This document shows, one piece after another, positions 22,082 through 32,575 of a DNA stretch of 64,000 bases (position 1 is the first letter of the stretch; each line of letters begins with the position of its first letter). A program made the translations under genes and the position numbers. Location: assembly GCF_019039255.1 (NCBI RefSeq), contig NZ_CP077062.1:3658001-3722000 (forward strand), read 5' to 3'. The notes beneath the pieces are model-generated. The model did not search any database and was not told where the DNA came from. It worked only from the letters and a program-made list of their open reading frames with translations. The stretch comes from Nocardioides panacis. GTDB lineage: Bacteria; Actinomycetota; Actinomycetes; Propionibacteriales; Nocardioidaceae.

Positions 22082-23301
22082 GAGAGGACCTTTCCGTGGT
22101 GGGGGTCGGTGTGGTGAGTGCCGGAAGGGACGGGAACCCCTGCCCCGCCGTTGGCCGCGGAGGTCGCGACCGCGGAGAGGATCTCCATGTTGTGGACGCC
22201 CTCGTCGAACGTGGCGCAGCGGGGGAGCGAGTCCGCTTCCGGCAGGCCGGCCACCTCCTCGAGGAAGGCCCGGGCCTGGTAGGCGAAGGCATCGTTCTGG
22301 CCGAAGCCCACGCTGGGCGCGTCCATGGCCAGCCCACCGGCCAGGTAGGGGTGCTGGGGGCCGAGGATGACCTGGCGGAAGCCGTCCCGGGCGGGGTCGT
22401 CGCGCAGGAACAGGCCGATCTCGGCCGGGCGGCGCTGGTCGAACGTCGCCGAGCCGTTCTCGCAGAACACCTCGAACATCAGGCTGTTCGCGTGGCCCGC
22501 CGCGACCCGGGACACCTCCAGAGCGCCGCCGGCGTCGGCGAACGCCACGGAGAACGCCGCGTAGTCGTCGTTCTCGACCGGCTCCAGGACGTCCGAGACC
22601 GCCCCGTGGTCGTGGCCCATGACCGCGCCGAGGGGCACCGGACGGGCGCGGATCACCGTGTCGAGCCGGCCGCCACTGACCTCGCTGATGGCACCGCCGA
22701 GGAACTCGGCCACGTAGCTCAGGTGGCTGCCGACGTCGGCCAGCGCACCGGACCCCGGGCCGCCCTGGTACCGCCAGCTCATCGGAGCCGACGGGCTGCA
22801 CCCGTAGTCGGTCCAGTAGCGACCGCTGAAGTGCAGCACGCGGCCGAGGACGCCGCTGTGGATCAGGTCGCGGATATAGGCGATCCCCGGGGTGCGCCGG
22901 AACGTGAACCCGATCCGGGCCAGCGAGCCGGCGCCGACGGCGTGGTCGGCCATCGCGCGGGCCTCGTCCAGGGTGTCGCTCATCGGCTTCTCGCATAGCA
23001 CGTGCTTGCCTGCGTCCAGCAGGCCCTGCACCACCTCGCGGTGCAGCGAGTTGGCGATCACCACGCTCACCACGTCGATGTCGTCGGCCTCGGCGATCGC
23101 CTGCCACGACAGGTCGTGCCGCTCGTAGCCGAAGCGGCGCGCAGCCAGCTCGCCGAACCCGGCGTTCACGTCGGCGATGGACACCAGCCGGACCGGGGGC
23201 AGGGTCGGGTCGTACAGGGACGGGGCGGTCCGGTAGGCGGCGGCGTGGGCCCGCCCCGCCATCCCGGCGCCGATGACGGCGACTCCCAGGCTGTCCTTCA
23301 T
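22078..23301 (-). CDS. Gfo/Idh/MocA family oxidoreductase
   Basis: 407 residues. NAD(P)-binding GVAVIGAGMAGRAHAAAYRT, catalytic Lys in VLCEKPMSDTLDEARAMADH, and the active-site motif GSGALADVGSHLSYVAEFLG with the Asp-x-Gly-x-His form rather than HDFD. This form is frequent in sugar and glycoside 3-dehydrogenases, so the substrate probably differs from that of the inositol dehydrogenases in this island. It is the first gene of a two-gene operon with the isomerase. A TTGACG/TAGTGT promoter and tandem palindromes directly upstream indicate LacI-type control. Confidence 0.87.
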   Translation of the reverse strand: MKDSLGVAVIGAGMAGRAHAAAYRTAPSLYDPTLPPVRLVSIADVNAGFGELAARRFGYERHDLSWQAIAEADDIDVVSVVIANSLHREVVQGLLDAGKHVLCEKPMSDTLDEARAMADHAVGAGSLARIGFTFRRTPGIAYIRDLIHSGVLGRVLHFSGRYWTDYGCSPSAPMSWRYQGGPGSGALADVGSHLSYVAEFLGGAISEVSGGRLDTVIRARPVPLGAVMGHDHGAVSDVLEPVENDDYAAFSVAFADAGGALEVSRVAAGHANSLMFEVFCENGSATFDQRRPAEIGLFLRDDPARDGFRQVILGPQHPYLAGGLAMDAPSVGFGQNDAFAYQARAFLEEVAGLPEADSLPRCATFDEGVHNMEILSAVATSAANGGAGVPVPSGTHHTDPHHGKVLS

Positions 23302-23333
23302 GGCCGGTTCTCCTCATCGCTGCTCTTGGTATT

Positions 23334-23345
23334 TGGAGCGCTCCA
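23334..23345. promoter_or_regulatory. LacI operator O1 (module 2)
   Basis: TGGAGCGCTCCA is a perfect 12-base palindrome with a central CG, followed immediately by a second, longer copy. It lies downstream of the likely -10 of the minus-strand dehydrogenase promoter, where a bound repressor would block initiation or early elongation. Confidence 0.7.
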
Positions 23346-23361
23346 TTTGGAGCGCTCCAAA
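23346..23361. promoter_or_regulatory. LacI operator O2 (module 2)
   Basis: TTTGGAGCGCTCCAAA is a perfect 16-base palindrome, 14 bases centre to centre from the first. It covers the predicted transcription start of the minus-strand operon. Its core GAGCGCTC is identical to that of the module 1 operators; the outer bases differ (TTG/CAA here, CTA/TAG there), which likely gives regulator specificity. Confidence 0.75.
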
Positions 23362-23390
23362 CACTAGGATCCGCGCTAGTGTTCCGTCAA
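23361..23390 (-). promoter_or_regulatory. Predicted promoter of the dehydrogenase-isomerase operon
   Basis: On the minus strand TTGACG (23385-23390) and TAGTGT (23361-23366) are separated by 18 bases, a fair sigma-70-like pair. The start point would fall near 23354, inside the LacI palindrome. The hexamers are seen; promoter activity is inferred. Confidence 0.5.
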
Positions 23391-23434
23391 GAGGACCAGA
23401 CAACCTCCCGACCGACCCCGCACAGAGGAGCCCG

Positions 23435-24454
23435 ATGACCCGCGGACGTCCCCCGGCCCGGCCGACGATCTACGACGTCGCCCAGCGGGCCGGGGTGTCG
23501 AAGTCCCTGGTCTCGCTGGTCCTGCGGGATGCGCCCCACGTCAGCCCGCAGCGCCGTCAGGCGGTGCTCACCGCGATCTCGGACCTCGGCTACCGACCGA
23601 GCAGCGCCGCCAGCTCCCTGGCCGGCAACCGGACGCGCAGCATCGGTGTCGCGATCGACGACTTCGAGAACCTGTGGTTCGTGGACCTGCTCAGAGGCAT
23701 GCGCCGGGTGCTCGACGAGTCCGGCCACACCGTGTCCGTCGCCGACCGCCATCTCAACGCGCACCTCGAGCGGGACCCGGTCGAGGCGTTCTTGTCGATG
23801 CAGGTCGAAGGCATCGTGCTGGCGATGGAGAGCGGCGGACCGGTTCCCGACCTCGGCGGCGTCCCGGTGGTCGTGGCAGGAGCCCGCGACGTCGTACCCC
23901 CCGGGGCGGACTTCGTCGCCAACGACGACGCCGAGGGGGCCCGCCTGGCCACCGAGCACCTGATCGGCCTGGGACACGTCAGGATCGGTCACCTGACCGG
24001 CGGCGGCGGGATCGCCGCGCTCCGCCGCGCCTCCTACGAGGCCACGATGACCGCTGCCGGGCTGACCCCGGTGGTGACCGGGAGCGGCGCCACCACCGAG
24101 GAGGACGGGTACGTCGCCACGCTCGCCCTCCTCGAGGCGCTCCCCGACGTCACCGGGATCTTCTCCGCCAACGACGTCATGCTGCTCGGGGCGCTGGCCG
24201 CCCTGCGCGAACGTCACCTCGCCGTCCCCGAGGACGTCTCGGTCGTCGGCTACGACAACTCCCCGCTGGCCGCCTCGCACTACCTGCAGCTGACCACCGT
24301 CGACGACCGCAGCGTCGACGTCGGGGCCTACGCCGCCGAGGCGATCCTCGCCCGGCAGGACGAGCCCGACCGGGACCCGTCCCACGTCCTCCTGTCGCCG
24401 ACCTTGGTGCACCGCGCCTCTACGTCGGCGCCGCCACGGACGGTCCGTCGGTAG
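23435..24454 (+). CDS. LacI-family transcriptional repressor (module 2)
   Basis: 339 residues from ATG 23435 (AGAGGAG six bases upstream). DNA-binding region TIYDVAQRAGVSKSLVSLVL with hinge ASSLAGNRTRSIGVAI. The sugar-binding domain ends with SVVGYDNSPLAASHYLQLTT and TVDDRSVDVGAYAAEAILAR. Like the module 1 regulator it has Leu-Val-Ser in the recognition helix, and their operators share a core, so they are probably related paralogues. It is divergent from the Gfo/Idh-isomerase operon and most likely represses that operon. It converges on iolH, whose stop is four bases away. Confidence 0.9.
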   Translation: MTRGRPPARPTIYDVAQRAGVSKSLVSLVLRDAPHVSPQRRQAVLTAISDLGYRPSSAASSLAGNRTRSIGVAIDDFENLWFVDLLRGMRRVLDESGHTVSVADRHLNAHLERDPVEAFLSMQVEGIVLAMESGGPVPDLGGVPVVVAGARDVVPPGADFVANDDAEGARLATEHLIGLGHVRIGHLTGGGGIAALRRASYEATMTAAGLTPVVTGSGATTEEDGYVATLALLEALPDVTGIFSANDVMLLGALAALRERHLAVPEDVSVVGYDNSPLAASHYLQLTTVDDRSVDVGAYAAEAILARQDEPDRDPSHVLLSPTLVHRASTSAPPRTVRR

Positions 24455-24458
24455 GGGC

Positions 24459-25325
24459 TCACCACCCGCTGGTGTGCCGGGTGATCGCCTCCCGCATGAA
24501 GAGGCTGGACTCACGGGCCCGGTCCTCCCAGGCGAACACGCACGCGGTCATGATGTTCCGGTCGCTGTCACCGAAGCCGAGCCGTTTCAAGGTCGCGAAG
24601 AAGAGCTCCCAGTCGACCTCTCCCTGTCCGATGTCGAGGTGCTGGTGCACCCGGGCGGTGGAGCCCGGCGGGTTCACGATGTAGCGCAGGCCCGACGACG
24701 CCGTGTGGTCGAAGGCGTCGGCGAGGTGCAGCTGGGTCATCAGCGGGCCGGCGTACTCCATGATCTCCACCATGTTGCCGCCCATGTGGAACGTGTGCGG
24801 TGCGCAGTAGAGGAACGAGACCAGCGGGCTGTTGATGCCGCGCACCATGTCCACGGCGACCAGTCCGTCCTCGACGAAGTCGTCGGGGTGCGGCTCCAGG
24901 CGCAGCTCCACGTCCTCCCGCTCGAAGACCGGGAGCAGCTCCTCCATCGACTTCCAGAACATGCCCTCGCTCCGGCTCGCCTGCTCGGGACGACCGTTGA
25001 ACTCGGAGTTCATCACGTGGCAGCCGAGGTCCACGGTGATCTGGATGGCCCGCTTCCAGTAGCGGACCGCCGCCCGACGTTCGTCCTCGTCCGGACCCGA
25101 CCACCGGTAGAGCGGCAGGTGCGCCGCGACCCTGACCCCGGCGGCGTCCAACGACTTCTTGAACCGCTTCACGCCCGAGTCGTCGATCCGCGGGTGCAGG
25201 AAGAACGGGGTGAGGTCCTCGCGGGGCGAGAGCTCGATGTACTCGAAGCCCAGGTCGGCCACGACCCCGGCCAGCTCGAGCAGGGGCGTCGTACGAAACA
25301 TGTAGGGGTCGATGGCGACCTTCAT
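24459..25325 (-). CDS. iolH: IolH-like sugar isomerase/epimerase
   Basis: 288 residues. MKVAIDPYMFRTTPLLELAG, FEYIELSPREDLTPFFLHPR, LPLYRWSGPDEDERRAAVRY, LYCAPHTFHMGGNMVEIMEY and VHQHLDIGQGEVDWELFFAT follow the pattern of IolH, an AP-endonuclease-like barrel found in bacterial inositol gene clusters. The exact reaction of IolH is not established; isomerisation of an inosose is a common suggestion. It is the last gene of the run mmsA-iolE-iolG-iolH, 45 bases after iolG, which supports an inositol role. Confidence 0.7.
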   Translation of the reverse strand: MKVAIDPYMFRTTPLLELAGVVADLGFEYIELSPREDLTPFFLHPRIDDSGVKRFKKSLDAAGVRVAAHLPLYRWSGPDEDERRAAVRYWKRAIQITVDLGCHVMNSEFNGRPEQASRSEGMFWKSMEELLPVFEREDVELRLEPHPDDFVEDGLVAVDMVRGINSPLVSFLYCAPHTFHMGGNMVEIMEYAGPLMTQLHLADAFDHTASSGLRYIVNPPGSTARVHQHLDIGQGEVDWELFFATLKRLGFGDSDRNIMTACVFAWEDRARESSLFMREAITRHTSGW

Positions 25326-25370
25326 GGCATTCCTTTCCGTGCCCGGGAGGCGTCCGCGAACGGCGGGCGG

Positions 25371-26378
25371 TCAGCCGTACAGGGCGGGCTTGGTCCCGAG
25401 CTCGATCTCGACCCGGTCACCGCTGTAGAGGGCGTTGACCCCGGCATCGCAGACGACCTGCGCCGCGTAGCCGTCCCAGGCGCTCGGCCCGACGGCACCC
25501 AGACCTCGGGAGACCGCGTTTATCCACTCCTGGAACTCGACGTCGTAGGCGGTGATGAAGCGCTGCCGCCAGTCCTCCGGCACCTCGACCCCCACCCGGT
25601 TCGCACTCCGGACGACCACCAGGCCCCGGTCCGCCAGCGCGGCGGTCCCGGTCTCGCCGATGACCTCGCCGCGGATGTCGTACCCGTAGCGGATGTTGAC
25701 CGACGTCTCGACGTTGACCAGCACCCCGGACGCGCTCTCGATGATCATCAGCAGGGGGTCCTGCAGGTCTCCGCCCAGGCTGTTCGGCTTGGCGGCGAGG
25801 ACCCGGATCGCGGCGAGCTCCTCGCCGAGCAGCCACCGGACCACGTCGAAGTCGTGGACCGCGGTGTCCACGATCGCCATGTCCTTGGTGTAGTGCTCGG
25901 GCACCGAGGGGTTGCGGTGCCCCGAGTAGTAGATCAGTGGCGCGCCGACCTGGCCCGAGTCGATGACGTCCTTCAGGGCCCGGTAGGACTCGTCGTACCG
26001 CCGCATGAAGCCGACCTGCACGAGCCGGCTGCCGTGCGCGACCTCGGCGTCGATGATGTTCCGGCAGGCCTCCGGGGTGGTGGCCAGCGGCTTCTCGCAG
26101 AACACCGGCTTGCCGGCCGCGACGGCGGCCAGCACGTACTCCTCGTGGGTCGGGCCCCAGGAGCAGACGACGACCGCGTCGACCCGCTCGTCGGCGACCA
26201 GGTGCTGACCGGACGGGTGCACCGTGGCGTCGGGGAGCCTGGAGGCCACCTCCTTGGCCACCATCTCGTTGGCGTCGGTGACCGCGACCACCTGGGCGCC
26301 GGAGACGACCTGGGTGAGCCGACGGATGTGGTCCTGCCCGATCATGCCCGTCCCGATGACTCCGACTCGCAACGTCAC
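25371..26378 (-). CDS. iolG: Inositol 2-dehydrogenase
   Basis: 335 residues from GTG 26378 (GGAGGAG upstream). NAD-binding VGVIGTGMIGQDHIRRLTQV, catalytic Lys in VFCEKPLATTPEACRNIIDA, and the VDTAVHDFDVVRWLLGE active site with conserved Asp and His typical of myo-inositol dehydrogenases. It oxidises myo-inositol to 2-keto-myo-inositol (scyllo-inosose), the substrate of IolE, whose gene is directly upstream. Two further HDFD-type paralogues are present at 19257 and 37294, so the cell may handle several inositol isomers. Confidence 0.87.
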   Translation of the reverse strand: MTLRVGVIGTGMIGQDHIRRLTQVVSGAQVVAVTDANEMVAKEVASRLPDATVHPSGQHLVADERVDAVVVCSWGPTHEEYVLAAVAAGKPVFCEKPLATTPEACRNIIDAEVAHGSRLVQVGFMRRYDESYRALKDVIDSGQVGAPLIYYSGHRNPSVPEHYTKDMAIVDTAVHDFDVVRWLLGEELAAIRVLAAKPNSLGGDLQDPLLMIIESASGVLVNVETSVNIRYGYDIRGEVIGETGTAALADRGLVVVRSANRVGVEVPEDWRQRFITAYDVEFQEWINAVSRGLGAVGPSAWDGYAAQVVCDAGVNALYSGDRVEIELGTKPALYG

Positions 26379-26435
26379 TTCTCGCTCCTCCCGCTCGCTG
26401 GTGCTGTCTGTCCGTTGGGTCCGTGTGCCTGCGCC

Positions 26436-27359
26436 TCAGTAGGGCCAGCGGCGGACCGGGCCGAGGCCGCAGCCGACGTAGTAGCCGGCGGTCCGGGCCC
26501 CGATGGGCAACGGGATGTGCGGCTCGACGGGGTAGAGGTCCTGCTCGATCACCGCGAAGATCTCCCGGTCCAGCGCGCCGAGCGCGTCGAGCAGCGGCGG
26601 CATGTCCGGCACGCCGTACGGCGGCTCGCACATGACGCCGAGCTTGACCGCCTCGGCGAGCGAGACCTTCTCGGCGAGCACCCGGGCCCGGACCACCGGG
26701 TCGACCGACTTGAGGTGGACGTAGGTGATGCGCTCGGGGAACTGCTCGATGATCTCCAGGTTGTCGCCGTCGCAGTAGGCGACGTGCCCGGTGTCCAGGC
26801 AGAGGTTCACCAGCTCCGGATCCGTGTCGTTGAGGAACCGTGCGATCCGTTCCTGGGTGTCGACGTGGGTGTCGGCGTGCGGGTGGAAGACCAGCTTGAC
26901 GCCGTGCTCCTCGAGCAGGAACCGGGCCAGCTCGTCGGTGCCGGTCACGAGGTTCTTCCACTGCTCGGGGTCGATGTCCGCGCCTTGCGTGGACTCACCG
27001 GTGTGCTGGTCGGTGTACTGCTCCGGCAGGTGCACCAGGTACTCCGCGCCCACGGCGGCCAGCAGCTTGGCCTCCTGCCCGAACTCCACCTTGGCCTTCT
27101 CCAGCGCCTCCGCGCCCTTGTGCAGGCCCGCGAAGACGGTGCCTCCGCAGACGGTGAGGCCGCGTCGCGCCAGCTCCTCGTTCAGCCGAGCCGGGTCCTG
27201 GGGCATGAATCCCTGGGGCCCCAGCTCGGTGTAGACGTATCCCACCCGGGCGATCTCGTCGAGGTACACCTCCCAGGTGACCTGGTGCGGGTCTTCCGGG
27301 AACCACACCCCCCACGAGTCGGGGGCGGTGCCGAGGCGGAGCCGGGACAGGTCGGCCAT
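26436..27359 (-). CDS. iolE: Inosose dehydratase
   Basis: 307 residues. The N-terminal LRLGTAPDSWGVWFPEDPHQ and YVYTELGPQGFMPQDPARL motifs, VKLVFHPHADTHVDTQERIA and LCLDTGHVAYCDGDNLEIIE are diagnostic of IolE, a metal-dependent barrel that dehydrates 2-keto-myo-inositol to the trihydroxycyclohexane-dione used by IolD. It sits between mmsA (11 bases upstream) and iolG (57 bases downstream) on the same strand. The start MADLSRLRLG at 27359 gives the expected length. Confidence 0.9.
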   Translation of the reverse strand: MADLSRLRLGTAPDSWGVWFPEDPHQVTWEVYLDEIARVGYVYTELGPQGFMPQDPARLNEELARRGLTVCGGTVFAGLHKGAEALEKAKVEFGQEAKLLAAVGAEYLVHLPEQYTDQHTGESTQGADIDPEQWKNLVTGTDELARFLLEEHGVKLVFHPHADTHVDTQERIARFLNDTDPELVNLCLDTGHVAYCDGDNLEIIEQFPERITYVHLKSVDPVVRARVLAEKVSLAEAVKLGVMCEPPYGVPDMPPLLDALGALDREIFAVIEQDLYPVEPHIPLPIGARTAGYYVGCGLGPVRRWPY

Positions 27360-27370
27360 CTCGGGTCTCC

Positions 27371-28871
<1,501 letters not shown>

Positions 28872-28950
28872 GGGCCTTCTCTCATCAGTAAGCATGATCG
28901 GGAACTCTCACGAGGTCGTTCTTACACGGGACAGGTGCGTCGACGCTCGC

Positions 28951-29347
28951 TCACGGTGCCTTGACCACGAGCACCGGCAGCTTCGCCTCGAGGATGACCG
29001 TCTGGGCCACGCTGCCCAGGAGCGCCTTGCCTACAGGTGAGCGTCGTCGGGCGCCGATGACGAGCAGGTCCGCGTCGACGGCGTCGACCAGCCCGAGCAG
29101 GGCGTCGCCGAGGTCGCCCCCGGCGGTCACCAGGTGGAGCTTCCACGTGATGGGGGGGCCCGTCCCCCACGACCTTCTCGATCTCGTCGGAGACACCGAG
29201 CCGGTAGGCCTCCTTGTTGTCGGCGTCGATCGACGCGACGACGTGCAGCACGGCCAGATCCGTGTCGCGGTATCTCGCTTCCCGCACGGCCTCGAAGAGC
29301 GCCTTGCGACTGGTTGCCGATACCTGGTGGGCCACAGCGACGGTCAT
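28951..29347 (-). CDS. Universal stress protein, frameshifted
   Basis: A UspA-fold protein of 131 residues once one G is removed from the seven-G run at 29152-29158 (restores VVGDGPPITWKLHLVTAGGD). The ATP-binding signature near the C-terminus is DADLLVIGARRRSPVGKALL followed by GSVAQTVILEAKLPVLVV, matching G-2x-G-9x-G-(S/T). ATG 29347 has GGAGG nine bases upstream. It lies between the ABC ATPase (19 bases upstream) and mmsA (79 bases downstream) on the same strand and so is probably co-transcribed with inositol genes. That is an unusual companion. Confidence 0.78.
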
Positions 29348-29366
29348 CGGGAGCAACCTCCTCTCG

Positions 29367-30191
29367 TCACGAGCCGGGACGCTTGAGCTCGTGGGACAGC
29401 TCGGTCAGCTCGTCCCCGCCGGCCATCTGACGGGTGAGCTCGTCGAGGCCGACCTCGGACCGCTTTTTGTCCAGCACGGCCTCGCCCAGCTTGAGGATGA
29501 TGAAGTGGTCGCCGACCAGGTAGGCGTGGTGCGGGTTGTGGGTGATGAACACGACGCCCAGGCCGGCGTCCCGCGCAGCCGCGGTGTACTTGAGCACCAC
29601 GCCGGACTGCTTGACTCCCAGGGCAGCGGTCGGCTCGTCGAGGATCAGCACCCGCGCACCGAAGTAGACCGCTCGGGCGATGGCGACACACTGTCGCTGC
29701 CCGCCCGACAGGGTCCCGATGGGCTGGTCGATGTCCTTGACGACGATCCCCATCTTGCGCAGCTCCTCGTCCGCGATCCTCTTCATGTCGCGGATCTTGA
29801 GGCCTGCGAAGGGGTACGTCCCGTTCGTCATCTCGGAGCCGAGGAAGAAGTTGCGCCACACCTCCATCAGCGAGACGACGGCAAGGTCCTGGTAGACGGT
29901 GGCGATGCCGTGCGCCAACGACTCCCGCGGCGACGAGAAGGACACCGGCTTGCCGTCGACGAGGAGCTCGCCCTCGTTGTGGGGGTGCAGGCCGGAGATG
30001 ATCTTGATCAGGGTCGACTTGCCGGCGCCGTTGTCCCCGAGCACACAGGTGACCTCCCCCGCCTTGACCGTGAGGTTGATGCCCTTGAGCGCCCGGATGG
30101 CTCCGTAGGTCTTGCCCACGTTCACCATCTCGACGAGCTTCTCGCCTTCGTGCAGCTCGGGATCGGCGTGCTCGTGCAGAGTGTCGGTCAT
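29367..30191 (-). CDS. Sugar/inositol ABC transporter ATP-binding protein (single domain)
   Basis: 274 residues with one complete nucleotide-binding domain: Walker [16 protein letters not shown]-loop [20 protein letters not shown], signature [17 protein letters not shown], Walker [20 protein letters not shown], then the switch HNPH. Carbohydrate importers of this class often have a two-domain 500-residue ATPase; this one has a single domain (as in FrcA-type proteins) and should dimerise. It is two bases from the permease gene. With the surrounding iol genes it most likely powers inositol uptake. Confidence 0.87.
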   Translation of the reverse strand: MTDTLHEHADPELHEGEKLVEMVNVGKTYGAIRALKGINLTVKAGEVTCVLGDNGAGKSTLIKIISGLHPHNEGELLVDGKPVSFSSPRESLAHGIATVYQDLAVVSLMEVWRNFFLGSEMTNGTYPFAGLKIRDMKRIADEELRKMGIVVKDIDQPIGTLSGGQRQCVAIARAVYFGARVLILDEPTAALGVKQSGVVLKYTAAARDAGLGVVFITHNPHHAYLVGDHFIILKLGEAVLDKKRSEVGLDELTRQMAGGDELTELSHELKRPGS

Positions 30192-30193
30192 GG

Positions 30194-31258
30194 CTAGCCC
30201 ACCTTCCGGGTGGTCGAGAGCTTCTTGACGTAGAGGTTGACGATGACCGCCAGCAGCAGCATGACGCCGAGGAAGGCCTTGAACCAGTTGGGGTCCCAGC
30301 CTGCGTAGACGATGCACAGGTTCGTCATACCGAAGATGAAGGCGCCGATCGCCACGCCGAAGGCGTTGCCGTACCCACCCGTCAGCAGCGTTCCACCCAC
30401 GACCGCCGCGATGATGTAGAGGAACTCGTTCCCGACGCCGTTGCCGGCCTGCAGCACGTTGAAGTTGTAGAGGTAGTGCATGCCCGTGAACCAGGCCAGG
30501 AACGACACGGTCATGAACAGGCCGACCTTGACCTTCAGCACCGGGACACCGACGGCCCGGGCGCTGTCCGCGTTGCCGCCGACGGCGTAGATCCAGTTGC
30601 CGATCCTCGTCCGTTGGAGGATGTAGCCGGACATCGCTACGAACAACAGCCACCAGATCACGGTGATCGGCAACGTCACGCCGAAGACGTGGAACTCGTG
30701 CGCGAAGACGGCGTTCAGGAAGCTGTAGCCGTCCATCTGGTTGATGTTGGGGCTCGAGACCGATCCGGTGATCAGCTTGGTCACGCCCAGGTTCGCACCC
30801 TGCAGGACGAAGAACGTGCCGAGGGTGATCAAGAAGCTGGGGATGCCGGTTCTCATCACGAGGTAACCGTTGATGAAGCCCACCAACAGGCAGAACACCA
30901 GCGAGAGGACCGCTCCCACGATCAGGTTGATGCCGAGCTCGTAGCAGAACATCGCGTTGAACAGCCCTGCCGCGGTCACGGTGACGCCGGCGGAGAGGTC
31001 GAACTCGCCACCGATCATCAGCATGCCGACACCCACGGCCACGATGCCGATGGTGGAGGCCTGGTAGAGCACCGTGAAGAACGAGTCGGCCGACCGGAAC
31101 GCCGGCGCGACGATGAGGAAGAAGATGAAGATGACGATGGCGGCGACCAGGGCGCCCACTTCGGGTCGGGCGAGCAGGCGGTTGGACAGGCCGAGGGTCA
31201 CCCGATTCGAGGACTCCGCCGGCGCGGACGACGGTGGGGCTTTGGTGGTGTGGCTCAT
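30194..31258 (-). CDS. Sugar/inositol ABC transporter permease
   Basis: 354 residues with about nine or ten membrane helices of the ribose-type permease family. Conserved blocks are [20 protein letters not shown] in the coupling region, [20 protein letters not shown], and [20 protein letters not shown] near the C-terminus. A hydrophilic 30-residue N-terminal tail precedes the first helix. It lies between the binding-protein gene (73 bases upstream) and the ATPase gene (two bases downstream). The importer is assigned to inositol by position inside the iol island, not by sequence. Confidence 0.87.
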   Translation of the reverse strand: MSHTTKAPPSSAPAESSNRVTLGLSNRLLARPEVGALVAAIVIFIFFLIVAPAFRSADSFFTVLYQASTIGIVAVGVGMLMIGGEFDLSAGVTVTAAGLFNAMFCYELGINLIVGAVLSLVFCLLVGFINGYLVMRTGIPSFLITLGTFFVLQGANLGVTKLITGSVSSPNINQMDGYSFLNAVFAHEFHVFGVTLPITVIWWLLFVAMSGYILQRTRIGNWIYAVGGNADSARAVGVPVLKVKVGLFMTVSFLAWFTGMHYLYNFNVLQAGNGVGNEFLYIIAAVVGGTLLTGGYGNAFGVAIGAFIFGMTNLCIVYAGWDPNWFKAFLGVMLLLAVIVNLYVKKLSTTRKVG

Positions 31259-31331
31259 GGTTTGCTCCGTTGGCTGATCCGCGAGGGATGGTCGGCACGC
31301 AGCCGCCGACCACCCCTGCGGGAGGTGCGGA

Positions 31332-32324
31332 CTAGCGGGTGTTGTTCTCCACGAAGGGCAGGATCTTGTCGATGTTGGTCTTGTCGACGAACGACGGACC
31401 GGTCAGCACGGGGCCGCCGCCGCCCATGATGTTGCCGTTCTTCTTGAACAGGTAGAGCTGGCTGATGGCCAGGTAGCCCTGGAGGTAGGGCTGCTGGTCG
31501 ATGCAGAACTGGAGGTCGCCGGCCTTCACTGCCTGGGCCGCGTCGATGTTCAGGTCGAAGGTGCCGACCTTGGCCTTGCTGTTCGTCGCCTTGATGGCCT
31601 TGATCGTGTCCAGCGCCTGGGCGGCGCCGAGGGTGATGACCCAGTCGACGTCCTTGTCCTGGCTGAGCTTGGCCTGGATCGAGGAGGTGACCGCGGAGTC
31701 GTCCGCCCCGTTGACCTGGATGTTCTCGGTGTTCGGGAAGGAGTCCTTGACACCCTTGCAGCGGTCCTCCAGGGCGACCGACCCGGCCTGCTGGATCGTG
31801 CACAGGATCTTCGTGGCTCCGGCGGCCTTCGCCTTCTCCCCCGCCTGCTGGCCCGCCAGGAACTCGTCGGACGAGAAGTGCGTGAGGGCGCCCGCCTGCT
31901 TCCAGAAGTCGGAACCGGAGTTGAAGCTGTCGACGGGGATACCGGCGGCGACTGCCTTCTTGACGGACGGGATGAGCGCGTCCGGCGTGACCAGGGTGGT
32001 AGCGATCCCGTCGACGTGCGAGTCGATCGCGTTCTGGATGAGGACGGCCTGCTTCGTCGCGTCGGGGTCCGCGGAGTACTTCAGCGTGGAGCCGGTGTCC
32101 TTGGCTGCCTGGTTCGCGCCTGCCTTGATCCGGTCCCAGAACGTGTCACCCGGCGTCTCGTGGGTGATCATCGCGAAGGTGTAGCCGGAGTTGCCGCCGC
32201 CGCCGCCGCTGCCGCCGGTGTCGGTGTTCTTGGGTGCACCTCCCCCGCTGCAGGCAGAGACGAGGAGGGCGCACGCGGCGACGAGGGCCAGGGCGCCGCC
32301 TTTCCGTGGTCGAGACAGGTTCAT
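31332..32324 (-). CDS. Sugar/inositol ABC transporter substrate-binding lipoprotein
   Basis: 330 residues. A lipoprotein signal peptide with lipobox LVSAC (Cys25) is followed by a Gly/Ser-rich linker and a type I periplasmic-binding fold (FAMITHETPGDTFWDRIKAG; DGIATTLVTPDALIPSVKKA). A ligand-binding QPYLQGYLAISQLYLFKKNG segment comes near the C-terminus. It captures the sugar or inositol outside the membrane. ATG 32324 follows AAAGGAAC. The 250-base region upstream carries an element shared with the iolC operon promoter, consistent with common GntR control. Confidence 0.85.
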   Translation of the reverse strand: MNLSRPRKGGALALVAACALLVSACSGGGAPKNTDTGGSGGGGGNSGYTFAMITHETPGDTFWDRIKAGANQAAKDTGSTLKYSADPDATKQAVLIQNAIDSHVDGIATTLVTPDALIPSVKKAVAAGIPVDSFNSGSDFWKQAGALTHFSSDEFLAGQQAGEKAKAAGATKILCTIQQAGSVALEDRCKGVKDSFPNTENIQVNGADDSAVTSSIQAKLSQDKDVDWVITLGAAQALDTIKAIKATNSKAKVGTFDLNIDAAQAVKAGDLQFCIDQQPYLQGYLAISQLYLFKKNGNIMGGGGPVLTGPSFVDKTNIDKILPFVENNTR

Positions 32325-32497
32325 CGGGACGTTCCTTTCGTCATGAACACACTTCCGCCCGACAGGGACGGGAGGCGGGGGTCGCTTCCGATACGGCTGG
32401 GCCTGGGACCTGAGCGAGAGCTCATGCGGCGACCTCCACCTCCGGGTGCCGGCGGGATACCGGCGGGACCTCAGCCTTCCGAAGCGATCCATCTCCT

Positions 32498-32523
32498 GTC
32501 AAGCATTTGTCCTAACATATTGA
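32498..32523 (-). promoter_or_regulatory. Shared regulatory element, copy A (ABC/iolA operon)
   Basis: On the plus strand this reads GTCAA, three bases, then TTTGTCCTAACATATTGA. It matches copy B at 38385 in GTCAA, TTTGTCCT, AC and further positions. On the minus strand the GTCAA portion is part of a perfect TTGACA -35 hexamer (32497-32502) pointing to the binding-protein gene, so a bound regulator would mask the promoter. The surrounding 32325-32575 stretch has no gene; the element is its most AT-rich part. Confidence 0.6.
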
Positions 32524-32575
32524 TCTCAGACGGCAGGCGCCGTCAGCTTCGACAGAACCGAGTCGCGCCAAGTCG

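Noticed and set aside
28880-28925. A third copy of the inositol regulatory element upstream of mmsA (GTTCTTACACG)
   Set aside because: Only a few positions match the TTTGTCCT-x-AC core and the GTCAA part is missing, so it is no better than chance.
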